Below are positions 27,121-36,675 of a stretch of 64,000 nt of DNA, one piece after another. The translations under genes and the position numbers were made by a program. How positions within the stretch are numbered: position 1 is the first letter of the stretch; the number at the start of each line of letters is the position of its first letter. The DNA is from Anaerolineae bacterium (lineage in GTDB: Bacteria > Chloroflexota > Anaerolineae > Aggregatilineales > Phototrophicaceae). The DNA lies in the NCBI GenBank assembly GCA_017303635.1, contig JAFLCG010000001.1, positions 434,001-498,000 on the forward strand. The letters run 5' to 3'. Under the pieces are notes generated by a model. That model saw only the letters and a list, made by a program, of their open reading frames with translations, had not been told where the DNA came from and did no database searches.

Positions 27121-27818
27121 GTGCCCCGATCACCCTGATTACTGGGACGCGCAAGGGCATCGGTCAATACCTGGCGGAGCATTACCTCCAACAGGGGCAT
27201 CAGGTGATCGGATGCAGCCGGACGGCACCGGAGTGGCAGCACGAAAACTATACACACTTCCTATTGGATGTGACGAATGAGACGGCGGCGCAGCAGATGT
27301 TTTCTGAGGTGCGTCGTCGTTTTGGCGGTCTTGACAACCTCATCAATAACGCGGGCATCGCAGCCATGAATCATTCATTGCTGACGCCCATCGCTACGGT
27401 TAAGCAAGTGTTGGAGACCAACGTGATTGGCACCTTCCTGTTTTGCCGTGAAGGGGCTAAGTTGATGCAGGCGCGGCGCAAGGGGCGCATCATCAATTTT
27501 TCGACGGTGGCAGTGCCGCTCAATCTGGAGGGCGAATCTGCCTATGTGGCTTCCAAAGCAGCGGTCGAAGGGCTGACCCGGGTGCTGGCGCGGGAATTCG
27601 CGCCGCTGGGCATTACGGTGAATACGATTGGCCCCGTTCCGATTGAGACTGATCTGATCCGCGGTGTACCAGCCAAAAAGATCGAGCAACTGGTGGCGCG
27701 GCAGGCGCTTCCCCGGTTGGGGAAACCGGAAGATGTCGCCCATGTGGCGGATTTCTTCATCAGTCCGGAGAGCAACTTCATTACCGGACAAATCATCTAC
27801 CTGGGAGGTGTGAATTGA
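27117..27818 (+). CDS. SDR reductase of the carrier-protein cassette
   Basis: A 233-residue SDR, translationally coupled to the carrier gene. The cofactor motif is TGTRKGIG (9-16), NNAG is at 77-80, and the catalytic set is Ser129, Tyr143 and Lys147 (YVASK). It resembles 3-oxoacyl-ACP reductases (FabG), and the carrier next to it makes an acyl-thioester reduction likely. A redox change of an aminoacyl or hydroxy-acyl group is also possible. Confidence 0.88.
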   Translation: MSAPITLITGTRKGIGQYLAEHYLQQGHQVIGCSRTAPEWQHENYTHFLLDVTNETAAQQMFSEVRRRFGGLDNLINNAGIAAMNHSLLTPIATVKQVLETNVIGTFLFCREGAKLMQARRKGRIINFSTVAVPLNLEGESAYVASKAAVEGLTRVLAREFAPLGITVNTIGPVPIETDLIRGVPAKKIEQLVARQALPRLGKPEDVAHVADFFISPESNFITGQIIYLGGVN

Positions 27819-29179
27819 AGGCCACTCACATCCAATTTATGCTGGATCGGTTTCAATCACACCCAGAGGATGACGCAATCATCTGGTCGGATCAGCGCTT
27901 TTCCTATGGTTGGTTAGTCAACGCAGTTCAGGACTGGATGCGCCAACTGGATGAGCAGCAGGTTCCGCGGGGTGCATCGGTCAGCCTGGAAGCAGATTTT
28001 TCACCCAATGCGATCGCGCTGCTGCTGGCACTGATCGACCGGGACTGCATCCTGGTGCCGTTAACTTCATCGGTTGAGCAGAAGAAACCCGAGTTCCGGG
28101 CGATCTGTGAAGTCGAAGTCATCCTGGAAATTGATGGCAATCAGTTAAAGACCTATCAGACCACCGGGGTGAAGGCTTCGCATCCTATGATCGTGCGCCT
28201 GAAAGATGCCAAGCATCCCGGCCTGGTGCTGTTTTCATCCGGTTCGACCGGCAAGAATAAGGCGGCGTTGCACGATTTTGTCCCGTTGCTCGAAAAGTTC
28301 AAAGTGCCCCGGCATTCGATGCGGACGATCACTTTTCTTTTGTTCGATCATATCGGTGGCATCAACACCCTGCTGTATACGCTTTCCAATGCTGGCTGTG
28401 TGATTACGGTCAATGACCGTTCACCGGATGCGGTCTGCGCTACGATTGAGAAGTTTAAGGCCGAACTGCTGCCGACTTCCCCCACGTTTATCAACTTGAT
28501 TCTGATCACACGGGCCTATGAGCGCTACGATCTGTCATCGTTGAAAATGATCACTTACGGCACCGAAGTGATGCCGGAGAGCACGCTCCAGCGCATGCAC
28601 AGCGTCCTGCCTAACGTGAATCTGCTCCAGACTTACGGTTTGTCAGAAGTGGGCATCCTACGGTCGAAATCCAAAACATCTGATTCGCTGTGGATGAAGA
28701 TCGGCGGAGAGGGTTTCCAGACGCGCATTGTCGATGGCTTGCTCGAAATCAAGGCCGAGTCAGCTATGCTCGGTTACTTGAATCATGAAAGCCCCTTCAC
28801 CGAAGATGGCTGGTTCAAGACCGGCGATGCAGTGGAAGTCGACGGCGAATACATCCGCATTCTGGGGCGTAAGTCCGAGATCATCAATGTCGGTGGAGAA
28901 AAGGTTTATCCAGCAGAGGTGGAGAGCGTCATCCTGCAAATGGATGGTGTGGAAGATGCCATCGTCACTGGCGCAGAGAATCCCATCATCGGGAAAATTG
29001 TCCAACTTCAGGTGCGGATCTCGACCGGTGAAACGTTGTCGGAATTCCGCAGTCGGATGGGGGTCTTCTGTCAAGGACGTCTTGAACGGTTCAAAATTCC
29101 GCAAAAAGTGACCCTGGTCACGGATGATCTTCACAGTGAGCGCTTCAAGAAGTTGCGAGGCAAAGATGGTAAGAACTGA
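27815..29179 (+). CDS. AMP-dependent acyl ligase/synthetase of the carrier-protein cassette
   Basis: A 454-residue adenylating enzyme of the ANL family. It starts with TTG overlapping the SDR stop (TTGA), with GGGAGG at 27803-27808. Motifs: the phosphate loop FSSGSTGKNKA (140-150), TYGTEVMPES, TYGLSEVG (about 270), GDAVEVDGEYIRILGRKSEIINVGG (given in two parts: hinge about 340-355) and a C-terminal Lys-rich RFKKLRG. It probably loads a carboxylic acid onto the carrier protein, although CoA is possible. It is short at the N-terminus compared with acyl-CoA synthetases. Confidence 0.9.
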   Translation: MKATHIQFMLDRFQSHPEDDAIIWSDQRFSYGWLVNAVQDWMRQLDEQQVPRGASVSLEADFSPNAIALLLALIDRDCILVPLTSSVEQKKPEFRAICEVEVILEIDGNQLKTYQTTGVKASHPMIVRLKDAKHPGLVLFSSGSTGKNKAALHDFVPLLEKFKVPRHSMRTITFLLFDHIGGINTLLYTLSNAGCVITVNDRSPDAVCATIEKFKAELLPTSPTFINLILITRAYERYDLSSLKMITYGTEVMPESTLQRMHSVLPNVNLLQTYGLSEVGILRSKSKTSDSLWMKIGGEGFQTRIVDGLLEIKAESAMLGYLNHESPFTEDGWFKTGDAVEVDGEYIRILGRKSEIINVGGEKVYPAEVESVILQMDGVEDAIVTGAENPIIGKIVQLQVRISTGETLSEFRSRMGVFCQGRLERFKIPQKVTLVTDDLHSERFKKLRGKDGKN

Positions 29180-29873
29180 ACCGGTACGGGCGAGCGCAGT
29201 GCCGAAAGCACAAGAATCGGCAACATTCCATATTCGGCGGATCGCGCCAGGCGATGAGACGGGTATTGATGTCACGACCCAACTGCATATGGATTTACTG
29301 GGTTTCGGCCCCATGGCGCAGTTTGGCCCGGGTGTCATCCGCGAGACCATCTATGACACGGCGATCAACGAGAAGTTGTTGGAAGTAGCCATTGCCGAGG
29401 TGGATGGTCGGCCGGCAGGCTTTATCGCTTACACTATTGATCCCCATCGCTTCCATGCTTCCCTGATCGGCTCGCATCGGCTCAAGGTGATAGGGTCAAT
29501 GGCAAAGGCCCTCCTCAGCCGACCGGCTCGACTCCGCCACATTCCGCGGGCTTTGAAGGTTGTTCTTTCGCGGGATGATCTGGGTGAAGACGCTACACCT
29601 GTCGGAACCGAGGTGGTGTGCTTTGGCGTCTATCCGGAATATCTGACTGCTGAATTTATCCGTAAGACCAAAATTCGGGTCGGTGTCAAGCTGCTGCAGC
29701 ATGCAGCCAGCTATTTTCGGCAACACGGGTTTGATACTACCCGGATGATTGTGGATGCGGACAACACACGAGCCCTGCTTTTCTATCAGTCCTTGGGTGG
29801 CGAGATGACGCCTTGCACATTTGGGGGCGTGCCAAGCTATATCGTCCTGATGAATCTTGGTGATCTATTTTAG
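29166..29873 (+). CDS. GNAT-family N-acetyltransferase
   Basis: The ATG at 29166 is chosen over an in-frame ATG at 29124, since GAGG precedes it at 29157-29160; it overlaps the ligase by 14 bases. The 235-residue product has an N-terminal stretch IRRIAPGDETGID, a middle AIAEVDGRPAGFIAYTID strand and the C-terminal V/IVDADNTRALLFYQSLGG motif, which fits the GNAT acetyl-CoA or acyl-ACP binding fold. As last gene of the cassette it may transfer the acyl group from the carrier to an amine acceptor. Confidence 0.85.
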   Translation: MVRTEPVRASAVPKAQESATFHIRRIAPGDETGIDVTTQLHMDLLGFGPMAQFGPGVIRETIYDTAINEKLLEVAIAEVDGRPAGFIAYTIDPHRFHASLIGSHRLKVIGSMAKALLSRPARLRHIPRALKVVLSRDDLGEDATPVGTEVVCFGVYPEYLTAEFIRKTKIRVGVKLLQHAASYFRQHGFDTTRMIVDADNTRALLFYQSLGGEMTPCTFGGVPSYIVLMNLGDLF

Positions 29874-29912
29874 GCGAGCATAAGGACGAATAGACCACAC
29901 TGTAAAGTGGTT

Positions 29913-29981
29913 GTTGTCGAGCGGTTGTCCGGGACTGATGTGTTGTCTGAATCAGCGAACAAGCGGTAATGCTTCGACAAC
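29913..29981. other. Structured leader upstream of the membrane acyltransferase gene
   Basis: In the 129-base gap, GTTGTCGA (29913-29920) pairs with TCGACAAC (29974-29981), and inside it CTGAT (29935-29939) pairs with ATCAG (29951-29955). This could be a folded 5' leader of the next mRNA. No known riboswitch is recognised. Confidence 0.3.
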
Positions 29982-30002
29982 GGTGTGAGCAAGGAAACTT
30001 GT

Positions 30003-31199
30003 ATGGCTACAGTTACCCAACCTAACCCTCAGATGGCGGCAAGCGATACGCCGCCAATCGCCCAAGTGTCAGAGAAAGAGAACAGTCTCTCACAACGACT
30101 GGCAGCCGTTGATCTTTTGCGCGGGTTCGCTATGCTCTTGATGGCATTGGATCACTGGGCGGCGTACGCCCGCATCAACCTGAATGCGGAAGGTTACGCC
30201 GGGGTTCGCCCGGCACTCGGCAATCCGCTCGAAATCTTGATCGGGTTAGTCACCAATCTATCCTCTGGCATCTTCTTCGCGCTGGCTGGAACCAGCATCG
30301 CCTTTTTCGAAAAGAGCCGCCGTAAACGCGGGTGGTCCGAATGGGAGATCAGCCGCTTTTTGTTGATTCGGGCGGCGATCCTCCTGATCTTCGATCAGAT
30401 TATCAACGTGATCGGCTGGAGCATCCGGGATGCGATCCTGTTTGAGGTGTTATCGGCGATTGCTTTCTCGATGATTGTGCTGGCTGTGATCCGCCTGCTG
30501 CCGCTGCGCGTTATAGTAGTCGTCGGCGTGGGCCTATTTATCGGCTATCCGCTGCTAGTTGCGCTGTTTCCGCATAACCCCGATCAACCACTGTCGATCA
30601 TCACGACTATCCTATTCCAGAATTACCGTGAAGGTTTGATCCAGGTAGAAACCCCGCTGCTGGGGCGGTTGAGCCTGATGCTGGGTGGTTATGTACTGGG
30701 GCGGTTGTTAAGTGATCGCACGGTACGGATTTCACCCCGCTGGTTATGGATTGCGGGCGCAGGTTTGGCCGCCTGGTTGGTGCTGCGCCTGGGATTGCTG
30801 CAAGGGTATGGCGATTTCCTGCCGTATACCCCTGGTTCCCCCTGGATTGATCTGTTGATTGATAGCAAGCATCCCCCAAGCCTGACGTTTTTGCTGTTCA
30901 ACATGTCACTGTCACTGGTGCTGCTTGTGCTGCTGGACAGCTTCTCCAGTCGGTTACAGGGTACACGGGTGAGCTGGGTCTTAACGGTGCTGGGGCAGAC
31001 CTCCCTGTTTTTCTTTGTCGCCCACATGTTGTTCTTCAAGCTGGTACAGTTGATTTTCCGGGGTCAGCCGTTCATCCCAGTAGGAGATCCAATTTTGCAG
31101 TTGTTCCTGGAAACGACCGTGCTGTTGATTGTATTGGTGCCGCTGTGTGCCGTTTACCGCAATCTACGCCGTCAGTATCCGATTCTGAGTTATCTGTAG
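30003..31199 (+). CDS. Multi-pass membrane protein, DUF1624/HGSNAT-like acyltransferase
   Basis: AAGGAAAC precedes ATG 30003, which is preferred over GTG 29985. The 398-residue protein has about ten membrane segments. The N-terminal signature RLAAVDLLRGFAMLLMALDHW matches the heparan-alpha-glucosaminide N-acetyltransferase/DUF1624 group; the DH pair in LMALDHWAA is the family's active-site region. Members move acetyl groups across the membrane to sugars. Standing just after the acyl-carrier cassette and before surface genes, it may modify an exported glycan. Confidence 0.82.
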   Translation: MATVTQPNPQMAASDTPPIAQVSEKENSLSQRLAAVDLLRGFAMLLMALDHWAAYARINLNAEGYAGVRPALGNPLEILIGLVTNLSSGIFFALAGTSIAFFEKSRRKRGWSEWEISRFLLIRAAILLIFDQIINVIGWSIRDAILFEVLSAIAFSMIVLAVIRLLPLRVIVVVGVGLFIGYPLLVALFPHNPDQPLSIITTILFQNYREGLIQVETPLLGRLSLMLGGYVLGRLLSDRTVRISPRWLWIAGAGLAAWLVLRLGLLQGYGDFLPYTPGSPWIDLLIDSKHPPSLTFLLFNMSLSLVLLVLLDSFSSRLQGTRVSWVLTVLGQTSLFFFVAHMLFFKLVQLIFRGQPFIPVGDPILQLFLETTVLLIVLVPLCAVYRNLRRQYPILSYL

Positions 31200-31262
31200 C
31201 AAATGTAAGATTAAACTCCCAAAGTCCGTTCATCGTCTTATTGTAAGGAGTTTCTACTAGTC

Positions 31263-32153
31263 ATGCGATACATAACGATTGTCAGTCTGCTGTTCCTTGC
31301 ATTGGTGGGCAGCAGCAATGGGTTCCAGGATGCTTTTGCCGAATCGGATGCCTTTTCACTGCGCTTTTACGGCAATGGGGTCAATGACATTGACCGGGTA
31401 AAAATCCCAGTGGATGCACCGCCGACCGCCGTTGATGTGGGTGGGGATTTCACGATTGAATTCTTCCTCCGTGTGCCTGCCGATGAAAATGGCAGCGGTG
31501 CCTGCGTGACCGGCAATTCGGGTTGGACATATGGCAACATCATCCTCGACCGCGACATTTTCAATGACGGTGACTATGGTGATTACGGCATTGCACTCTT
31601 TGGGGAGGCAGGCGTCATCGCTTTTGGGGTTACTCGAGGGGGCAATGGCGAAACCCTGTGTGGTTCAATCAATGTGGTTGATGACGTCTGGCATCATATT
31701 GCCGTGACACGGTCAGCCGATACCGGTTTGCTCAGTCTGTATGTGGATGGGGTGCTGGATGGTACGGTTACTGGTCCCACTGGGGATGTCAGTTATCGGG
31801 ATGGCCGCGCCAGCAGTTATCCGAACGATCCTTATCTGGTCATTGGCGCGGAAAAGCACGACTACGACCCCGTCTATCCATCCTACAGCGGTTGGCTAGA
31901 TGAACTGCGAATCTCCACGAGCGTCCGCTATACAGAGGACTTTACGCCACCGACCATTCCACTTGCCCCCGATGCAGAGACTGTAGGGCTATATCACTTT
32001 GATGAAGGTGATGGTGACTTCATTGAAGATTCTTCTGGGACGGAGAGCCACGGCGTGCGCCAGTTTGGTGGCACACCAGCGGGCCCTGAGTGGTCTACGG
32101 AGATACCCTTTTTAATCCCACCTGAAGCAACTTCCGAACCGGGTGGTAGCTAG
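31263..32153 (+). CDS. Secreted LamG-domain protein A
   Basis: A 296-residue secreted protein. The signal peptide (residues 1-27, about FAES) is followed by one LamG/concanavalin-A-like domain (about 30-285). Landmarks are [36 protein letters not shown] and the [11 protein letters not shown] end strand, the usual LamG carbohydrate-binding core. It is a paralog of the protein at 34963; the two domains agree over nearly their whole length by eye. It ends in a Pro/Ser tail with no anchor, so it is likely released or bound to the wall or a polysaccharide. Confidence 0.88.
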   Translation: MRYITIVSLLFLALVGSSNGFQDAFAESDAFSLRFYGNGVNDIDRVKIPVDAPPTAVDVGGDFTIEFFLRVPADENGSGACVTGNSGWTYGNIILDRDIFNDGDYGDYGIALFGEAGVIAFGVTRGGNGETLCGSINVVDDVWHHIAVTRSADTGLLSLYVDGVLDGTVTGPTGDVSYRDGRASSYPNDPYLVIGAEKHDYDPVYPSYSGWLDELRISTSVRYTEDFTPPTIPLAPDAETVGLYHFDEGDGDFIEDSSGTESHGVRQFGGTPAGPEWSTEIPFLIPPEATSEPGGS

Positions 32154-32203
32154 GCTCCGCACAGGAGATGACTGGCGCACGGTCGGACCAACAGGGGTTC
32201 ATG

Positions 32204-33175
32204 ATGAAACGACAACAATTGGGTTTGATCCTGCGCTTGCTCACAGCTATTGTGTTGCTGACCGTGCTGATCCTGATTATTGACCGCGATGCACTGATCG
32301 CCACCTTTTTATCGGTGGATATCCCGCTCTATACTCTGGGTTTTGTGCTGTTTATTGGCACTATCCTCACCTGGACGCTCCGTTGGCATCTCTTGATGCG
32401 GGCTGCAGGGGAGGTTATCTCCTACGGTAAATCGCTGGTTACTTTGACGATCAGCATGTTTTTCTCCATGTTTCTGCCCACGGTGGTCGGTACCGATTTG
32501 GGGCGCGTTTACGAACTGGGGCGGGACAGCAGCTATCGCAAATCGAAGTTGATTTCCAGCGTACTGCTGGATCGACTCATGGGCCTCATGACCATTTCGC
32601 TGATGGCGCTGATCGGGCTAGTGGTGGGCAGTCAGTTCGCCGGGAATCAGGGTGTCAATCTGACGGTCATTGGCACCCTGGTTGTATTGTTTGGCGGTTG
32701 GGTGTTGGTCTTTAACAAGCGGGCCGAAAAGATGATTTTCGGGATTCTTGACCAGCTTCCGTTCGTCAAACGGTTTAGCCCGCAGCTGCACAAAGTCTAT
32801 ACGGTGCTGGATGAGCTCTATCGGCAACCTCGTCTGCTCGCCCAGGCTGGCAGTGTATCAATCGTCAACAGCCTGTGCACGATTCTGGCGACGTTGTTGG
32901 CCGCACGGTCTATCGGCGTTGAAATCAGCCCGCTGTATTTTTTCATCTTTATGCCCATCATCTGGATCATCATGACGATCCCGATCTCCGTTAGTGGGCT
33001 GGGTGTACGGGAGGGTGCTTTTATCTTCTTCTTTTCCCAGGTCGGTGTCACAAACAGCGATGCGATTGCAATTTCACTGTTATACTATTCTTATAATGTC
33101 ATTGTAGGCATTATCGGCGGGTTACTCCTCCTGTATACATCCGTAACACAAACCCGCGCCCAACCACAACCCTAA
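32204..33175 (+). CDS. Lysylphosphatidylglycerol-synthase-TM / YbhN-like flippase
   Basis: The ATG at 32204 has AGGGG six bases upstream; an earlier in-frame ATG at 32168 is too close to its AGGAG. The 323-residue protein has about eight membrane helices and the family signature in FFSMFLPTVVGTDLGRVYELGR, with the STIS/GIDLGR-like motif. Related proteins move lipids or lipid-linked sugars across the membrane. With the glycosyltransferase next to it, a role in exporting a lipid-linked glycan is likely. Confidence 0.85.
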   Translation: MKRQQLGLILRLLTAIVLLTVLILIIDRDALIATFLSVDIPLYTLGFVLFIGTILTWTLRWHLLMRAAGEVISYGKSLVTLTISMFFSMFLPTVVGTDLGRVYELGRDSSYRKSKLISSVLLDRLMGLMTISLMALIGLVVGSQFAGNQGVNLTVIGTLVVLFGGWVLVFNKRAEKMIFGILDQLPFVKRFSPQLHKVYTVLDELYRQPRLLAQAGSVSIVNSLCTILATLLAARSIGVEISPLYFFIFMPIIWIIMTIPISVSGLGVREGAFIFFFSQVGVTNSDAIAISLLYYSYNVIVGIIGGLLLLYTSVTQTRAQPQP

Positions 33176-33202
33176 TTTCTTTGCACAAGAGACTTCTATA
33201 GC

Positions 33203-34843
33203 ATGGATATGCAGAATATTTCTGAAAGTCGATTCACTCGCCTTGTTAACAGTCGGCAGACGACCTGGATATTGGGTGGCTTCTTGCTAGTCATCCTGAT
33301 CAGTCATCTCTTAACGCTGATGATCTATCCGCTGGTGTTCATCGACGAAGGCTGGATGGCCAATACCTCCTGGAGCTGGCTCCAGACTGGCGTGCCTTTT
33401 GACCTGATTCATACGGGGCCGCTCGATCAGTTCGGTTATCCCTGGCTCACAGACAATTTGCTGGGTCAGCTACCTTATACAATCGCCTATGCCTTGTTCG
33501 GCGTTGGCCTTGGGCAGACGCGGTTAGTCACCTTTCTGTTCAGCCTCGTGCTGATTTTCGCGACTATCCAGGTCGGGCGGCGCAGTTACAATCTGAATGT
33601 GGGACTCTTGGCTGGCCTGCTGCTAACCCTCAGTACACCGTACCTGTTTGCCAGCCGTCAGCGGCAGGACATCATGCTGGCTGCCATGATTATGATTAGT
33701 TTCTGGCTGGCATTGTATGCGCTGGAAAAAGATAAAGTCTGGGCACATTTTCTCGCTGGCCTGATCTTGGGGATTGGTTTTGATGTTCAGCAGAGCTCGA
33801 TCATCTTTATACCGGCGTTAGCGATGCTGTACATCACGCATTACGGCAAGCGGTTTCTCTTGGCACGGGGTGTATGGATCGTTGGCATTGGGGGGGCGAT
33901 CGGGCTGGTTTACTATGCTGCCACGCATATGCTCCCCAACCTGGAAGTCTACAATAAACTGATGACGTTTTATTTTGCCCCAGGTGCCGACTCGCAGGTT
34001 CCGCTGACGCACCCATCTCTGATCCCTGAATCGATCATCCGCGAGTTTGCTCGTTATCGCTTTCGTGAGAACCTGTTTGATTTGTTTGTGATCGCCCTGG
34101 CCGGTCTGTTCTTGCTTTTCCGGCGTACTGCCGCTGACCGGCGCTTATTGATTTATACCGGGGTAGGCTTTCTCAGTTTTAGCTTATTGAGCGGCAACAA
34201 AACCACCCTGTATGGCATCAACCTCTACTCGTTTTTTATGCTGATCGCTGCGGCTGGCTTCGTCGGTATGATTCAAAGTTTTGCCAGCACACCATCACTC
34301 AAGGCTGCTGGTGAAACCCGCGGATTGTTTCCTTCTGTAATGGCGAAATTGGGCCAGGGAAACCGGGGTACATGGCTGGCGGGTTTGGCCGGTTTGCTTT
34401 TGGTGACCTTTATCGGTGTAAGCCTGCTGCAAACGGTGATTCGCGTCTATAACAGCCGTGAGTATGATTACTATGCGATCACAAGCCGGATACGCGAGGT
34501 TATTCCGCCGGATAAGCGCGTGATGGGAATGCCGACCTGGTGGTTCGGTTTTACAGAATATGATTACCGGTCTGCCCTCAACGTTCCGTATTATGAATTC
34601 TTCAACGGTTACAACGTGCGGCAGGCGATTGATGCTATTCGTCCGGATTACATCATTGTTGATGATACGCAACGGGCGATTTGGGTGTATGAAGGAAAAA
34701 CTCTGCCCCAGGGTATGAATGTTTACAGCGTAGAGCAGGCAGAATTTCAAGCGGTGCTGCAAACCCAGGGCGAAAAGGTGCTGGAGTTCACCACGACCTG
34801 GCATGGTTCTTTTGAGATCTACCGTCTGGATTGGTCGAGTTAA
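33203..34843 (+). CDS. GT39/ArnT-type membrane glycosyltransferase
   Basis: A 546-residue multi-pass membrane enzyme of the polyprenol-phosphate sugar transferase group. The catalytic acidic pair is in the first outer loop, VFIDEGWMAN (about residues 51-55), as in GT39/GT83. About ten to twelve hydrophobic segments follow, with a soluble C-terminal part (about 430-546). It transfers sugars to proteins or lipids outside the membrane. It lies between the flippase-like gene and the second LamG protein, suggesting that these proteins are the glycosylated products. Confidence 0.85.
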   Translation: MDMQNISESRFTRLVNSRQTTWILGGFLLVILISHLLTLMIYPLVFIDEGWMANTSWSWLQTGVPFDLIHTGPLDQFGYPWLTDNLLGQLPYTIAYALFGVGLGQTRLVTFLFSLVLIFATIQVGRRSYNLNVGLLAGLLLTLSTPYLFASRQRQDIMLAAMIMISFWLALYALEKDKVWAHFLAGLILGIGFDVQQSSIIFIPALAMLYITHYGKRFLLARGVWIVGIGGAIGLVYYAATHMLPNLEVYNKLMTFYFAPGADSQVPLTHPSLIPESIIREFARYRFRENLFDLFVIALAGLFLLFRRTAADRRLLIYTGVGFLSFSLLSGNKTTLYGINLYSFFMLIAAAGFVGMIQSFASTPSLKAAGETRGLFPSVMAKLGQGNRGTWLAGLAGLLLVTFIGVSLLQTVIRVYNSREYDYYAITSRIREVIPPDKRVMGMPTWWFGFTEYDYRSALNVPYYEFFNGYNVRQAIDAIRPDYIIVDDTQRAIWVYEGKTLPQGMNVYSVEQAEFQAVLQTQGEKVLEFTTTWHGSFEIYRLDWSS

Positions 34844-34962
34844 GAGCGGTTCCAGTTATTCGTTAGTTTGACGCAAGATCGGCGCTACATAAACTGTGAG
34901 CAAACCCAAGTGGACGCAGGGCCTTGATGAGTTGGTCAGTGAGTAAAAGGGAGACCCGAAGC

Positions 34963-36663
34963 ATGAGACGTATTTTATTGGTACTAGTTCTCCTCGTCAT
35001 CTCTAGCGAAGGCGCTTTTCCTGCGATGGTGCTTGCTCAGGGAGCGGGCTATTCCCTACAATTCTTCGGCAATGGGACGGGCGATATTGACCGCGTAAAA
35101 ATCCGGCTGGATGCGCCGGAGCGCGCGATTGATGTGGGTGGAAACTTCACTATCGAATTCTTTATGCGGACATCGCCTACTTCAAACGGCAGTGGAAGCT
35201 GCGTAACGGGCGATGCAGGGTGGACGAACGGTAACACGATCATTGATCGTGATATTTTTGGGGAAGGGGATACCGGGGATTACGGCATTTCGCTATTCGG
35301 TACTGGTGATGTGATTGCTTTTGGTGTTAGCCAGGGCAACAGCGGTCAAACCTTATGCGGCTCTACCAGTGTGGCAGATAACAACTGGCATCATATTGCA
35401 GTGACCCGGAATACCAGCAACGGGCAACTGCGTTTGTTTGTAGATGGCGTGCTGGATGGGAGTGCCACTGGTCCCACCGGGGATGTCAGCTACCGCAATG
35501 GTCGTTCGACCAGCTTCTCTAACGATCCCTTCCTGGTGATCGGTGCAGAAAAGCACGATTTTGCCCCGCAGTACCCCTCGTATAGCGGTTGGATCGATGA
35601 ACTGCGGGTTTCCAACAGCATTCGCTACACGACCACCTTTACGCCGCCGACCCTACCTTTTACCACTGACGCAAACACGGTAGGCCTGTATCACTTTGAT
35701 GAGGGAACGGGCAACGCGGTCGGTGATTCATCTGGTACGGGCAGCAACGGTACGCGCAGTTTTGGTGGATCGCCAGCAGGGCCATTATGGTCAACCGAAA
35801 CCCCGTTCGCCGGCGCGCCGCCGCTTAATCCGCCGACCCTCATCGCCCCGACTAGCGGCTTGGTGACCAATGACAATCAGCCTGTCTTTAGCTGGAATGC
35901 GGTCGTAGATGCCGATACCTATCAGATTGTGATTGATAACAACTCTAATTTCAGCAGCCCGGAAGTTGATACAGAGGTCAATACCCTGACCCATGCTCCA
36001 GGGGTATTAAGCGACAGTTTGTATTACTGGCGGGTGCGTGGAATGCGCGGGACAGACGGCGGGAACTGGAGCGTGACGCGGACATTTACAATTGATACCC
36101 AGCCCCCCAGTATTCCTAATCTCGTCAATCCGCCTGATGGCTTGGTGACAACCAACCCGACCATAACCCTCTCCTGGCAAGCGGCTAGCACTGCTGTTCA
36201 ATACCAATTGCGGTTGGATACGGTGACGCCACCGACTCAGGTCGTCTACAGCGGCCCAGCGATCAGCTTCAGTTACACTCATCCAGTGAGAATCGGCACA
36301 CTGTACTGGCAGGTGAGGGCTATTGATGCGGTGGGTAATGCCTCCGAGTGGAGCGCAATACGCAGTATTACTATCGATTCTCCATTGACGGCTGCGCCTC
36401 TGCGTCACTACTTCGTGGAGGATACACCCACCTTGACCTGGAACCCGGTCAGTTGGGCCACTGCCTATCAGGTCCAGGTGGATAACCAGGTGACCTTTAC
36501 CAGCCCGGAATATCAGAGTGGCGAGCTGTCATCTGGAACTCTGGAAGTGGAGACTTCTTCACTGGCTGATGGGGTCTATTACTGGCGTGTCCGCGCGAAA
36601 ACCGCAACCGGCACCTGGGGAGCCTGGACGCAAGCCGAAGCTTTTATGGTGGATATACCTTAA
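34963..36663 (+). CDS. Secreted LamG-domain protein B with fibronectin-like repeats
   Basis: The ATG at 34963 gives a good signal peptide (MRRILLVLVLLVI... cut near VLAQG); an in-frame TTG at 34924 is less likely. The 566-residue protein has a LamG domain (about residues 28-285) like protein A, then three beta-sandwich repeats with the ending YYWRVRGMRG, LYWQVRAIDAVGN and YYWRVRAKTATG, typical of fibronectin-III-like repeats. It has no visible anchor. Paralogy and shared operon suggest that both bind an extracellular glycan. Confidence 0.88.
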   Translation: MRRILLVLVLLVISSEGAFPAMVLAQGAGYSLQFFGNGTGDIDRVKIRLDAPERAIDVGGNFTIEFFMRTSPTSNGSGSCVTGDAGWTNGNTIIDRDIFGEGDTGDYGISLFGTGDVIAFGVSQGNSGQTLCGSTSVADNNWHHIAVTRNTSNGQLRLFVDGVLDGSATGPTGDVSYRNGRSTSFSNDPFLVIGAEKHDFAPQYPSYSGWIDELRVSNSIRYTTTFTPPTLPFTTDANTVGLYHFDEGTGNAVGDSSGTGSNGTRSFGGSPAGPLWSTETPFAGAPPLNPPTLIAPTSGLVTNDNQPVFSWNAVVDADTYQIVIDNNSNFSSPEVDTEVNTLTHAPGVLSDSLYYWRVRGMRGTDGGNWSVTRTFTIDTQPPSIPNLVNPPDGLVTTNPTITLSWQAASTAVQYQLRLDTVTPPTQVVYSGPAISFSYTHPVRIGTLYWQVRAIDAVGNASEWSAIRSITIDSPLTAAPLRHYFVEDTPTLTWNPVSWATAYQVQVDNQVTFTSPEYQSGELSSGTLEVETSSLADGVYYWRVRAKTATGTWGAWTQAEAFMVDIP

Positions 36664-36675
36664 AGGGAACAATCA

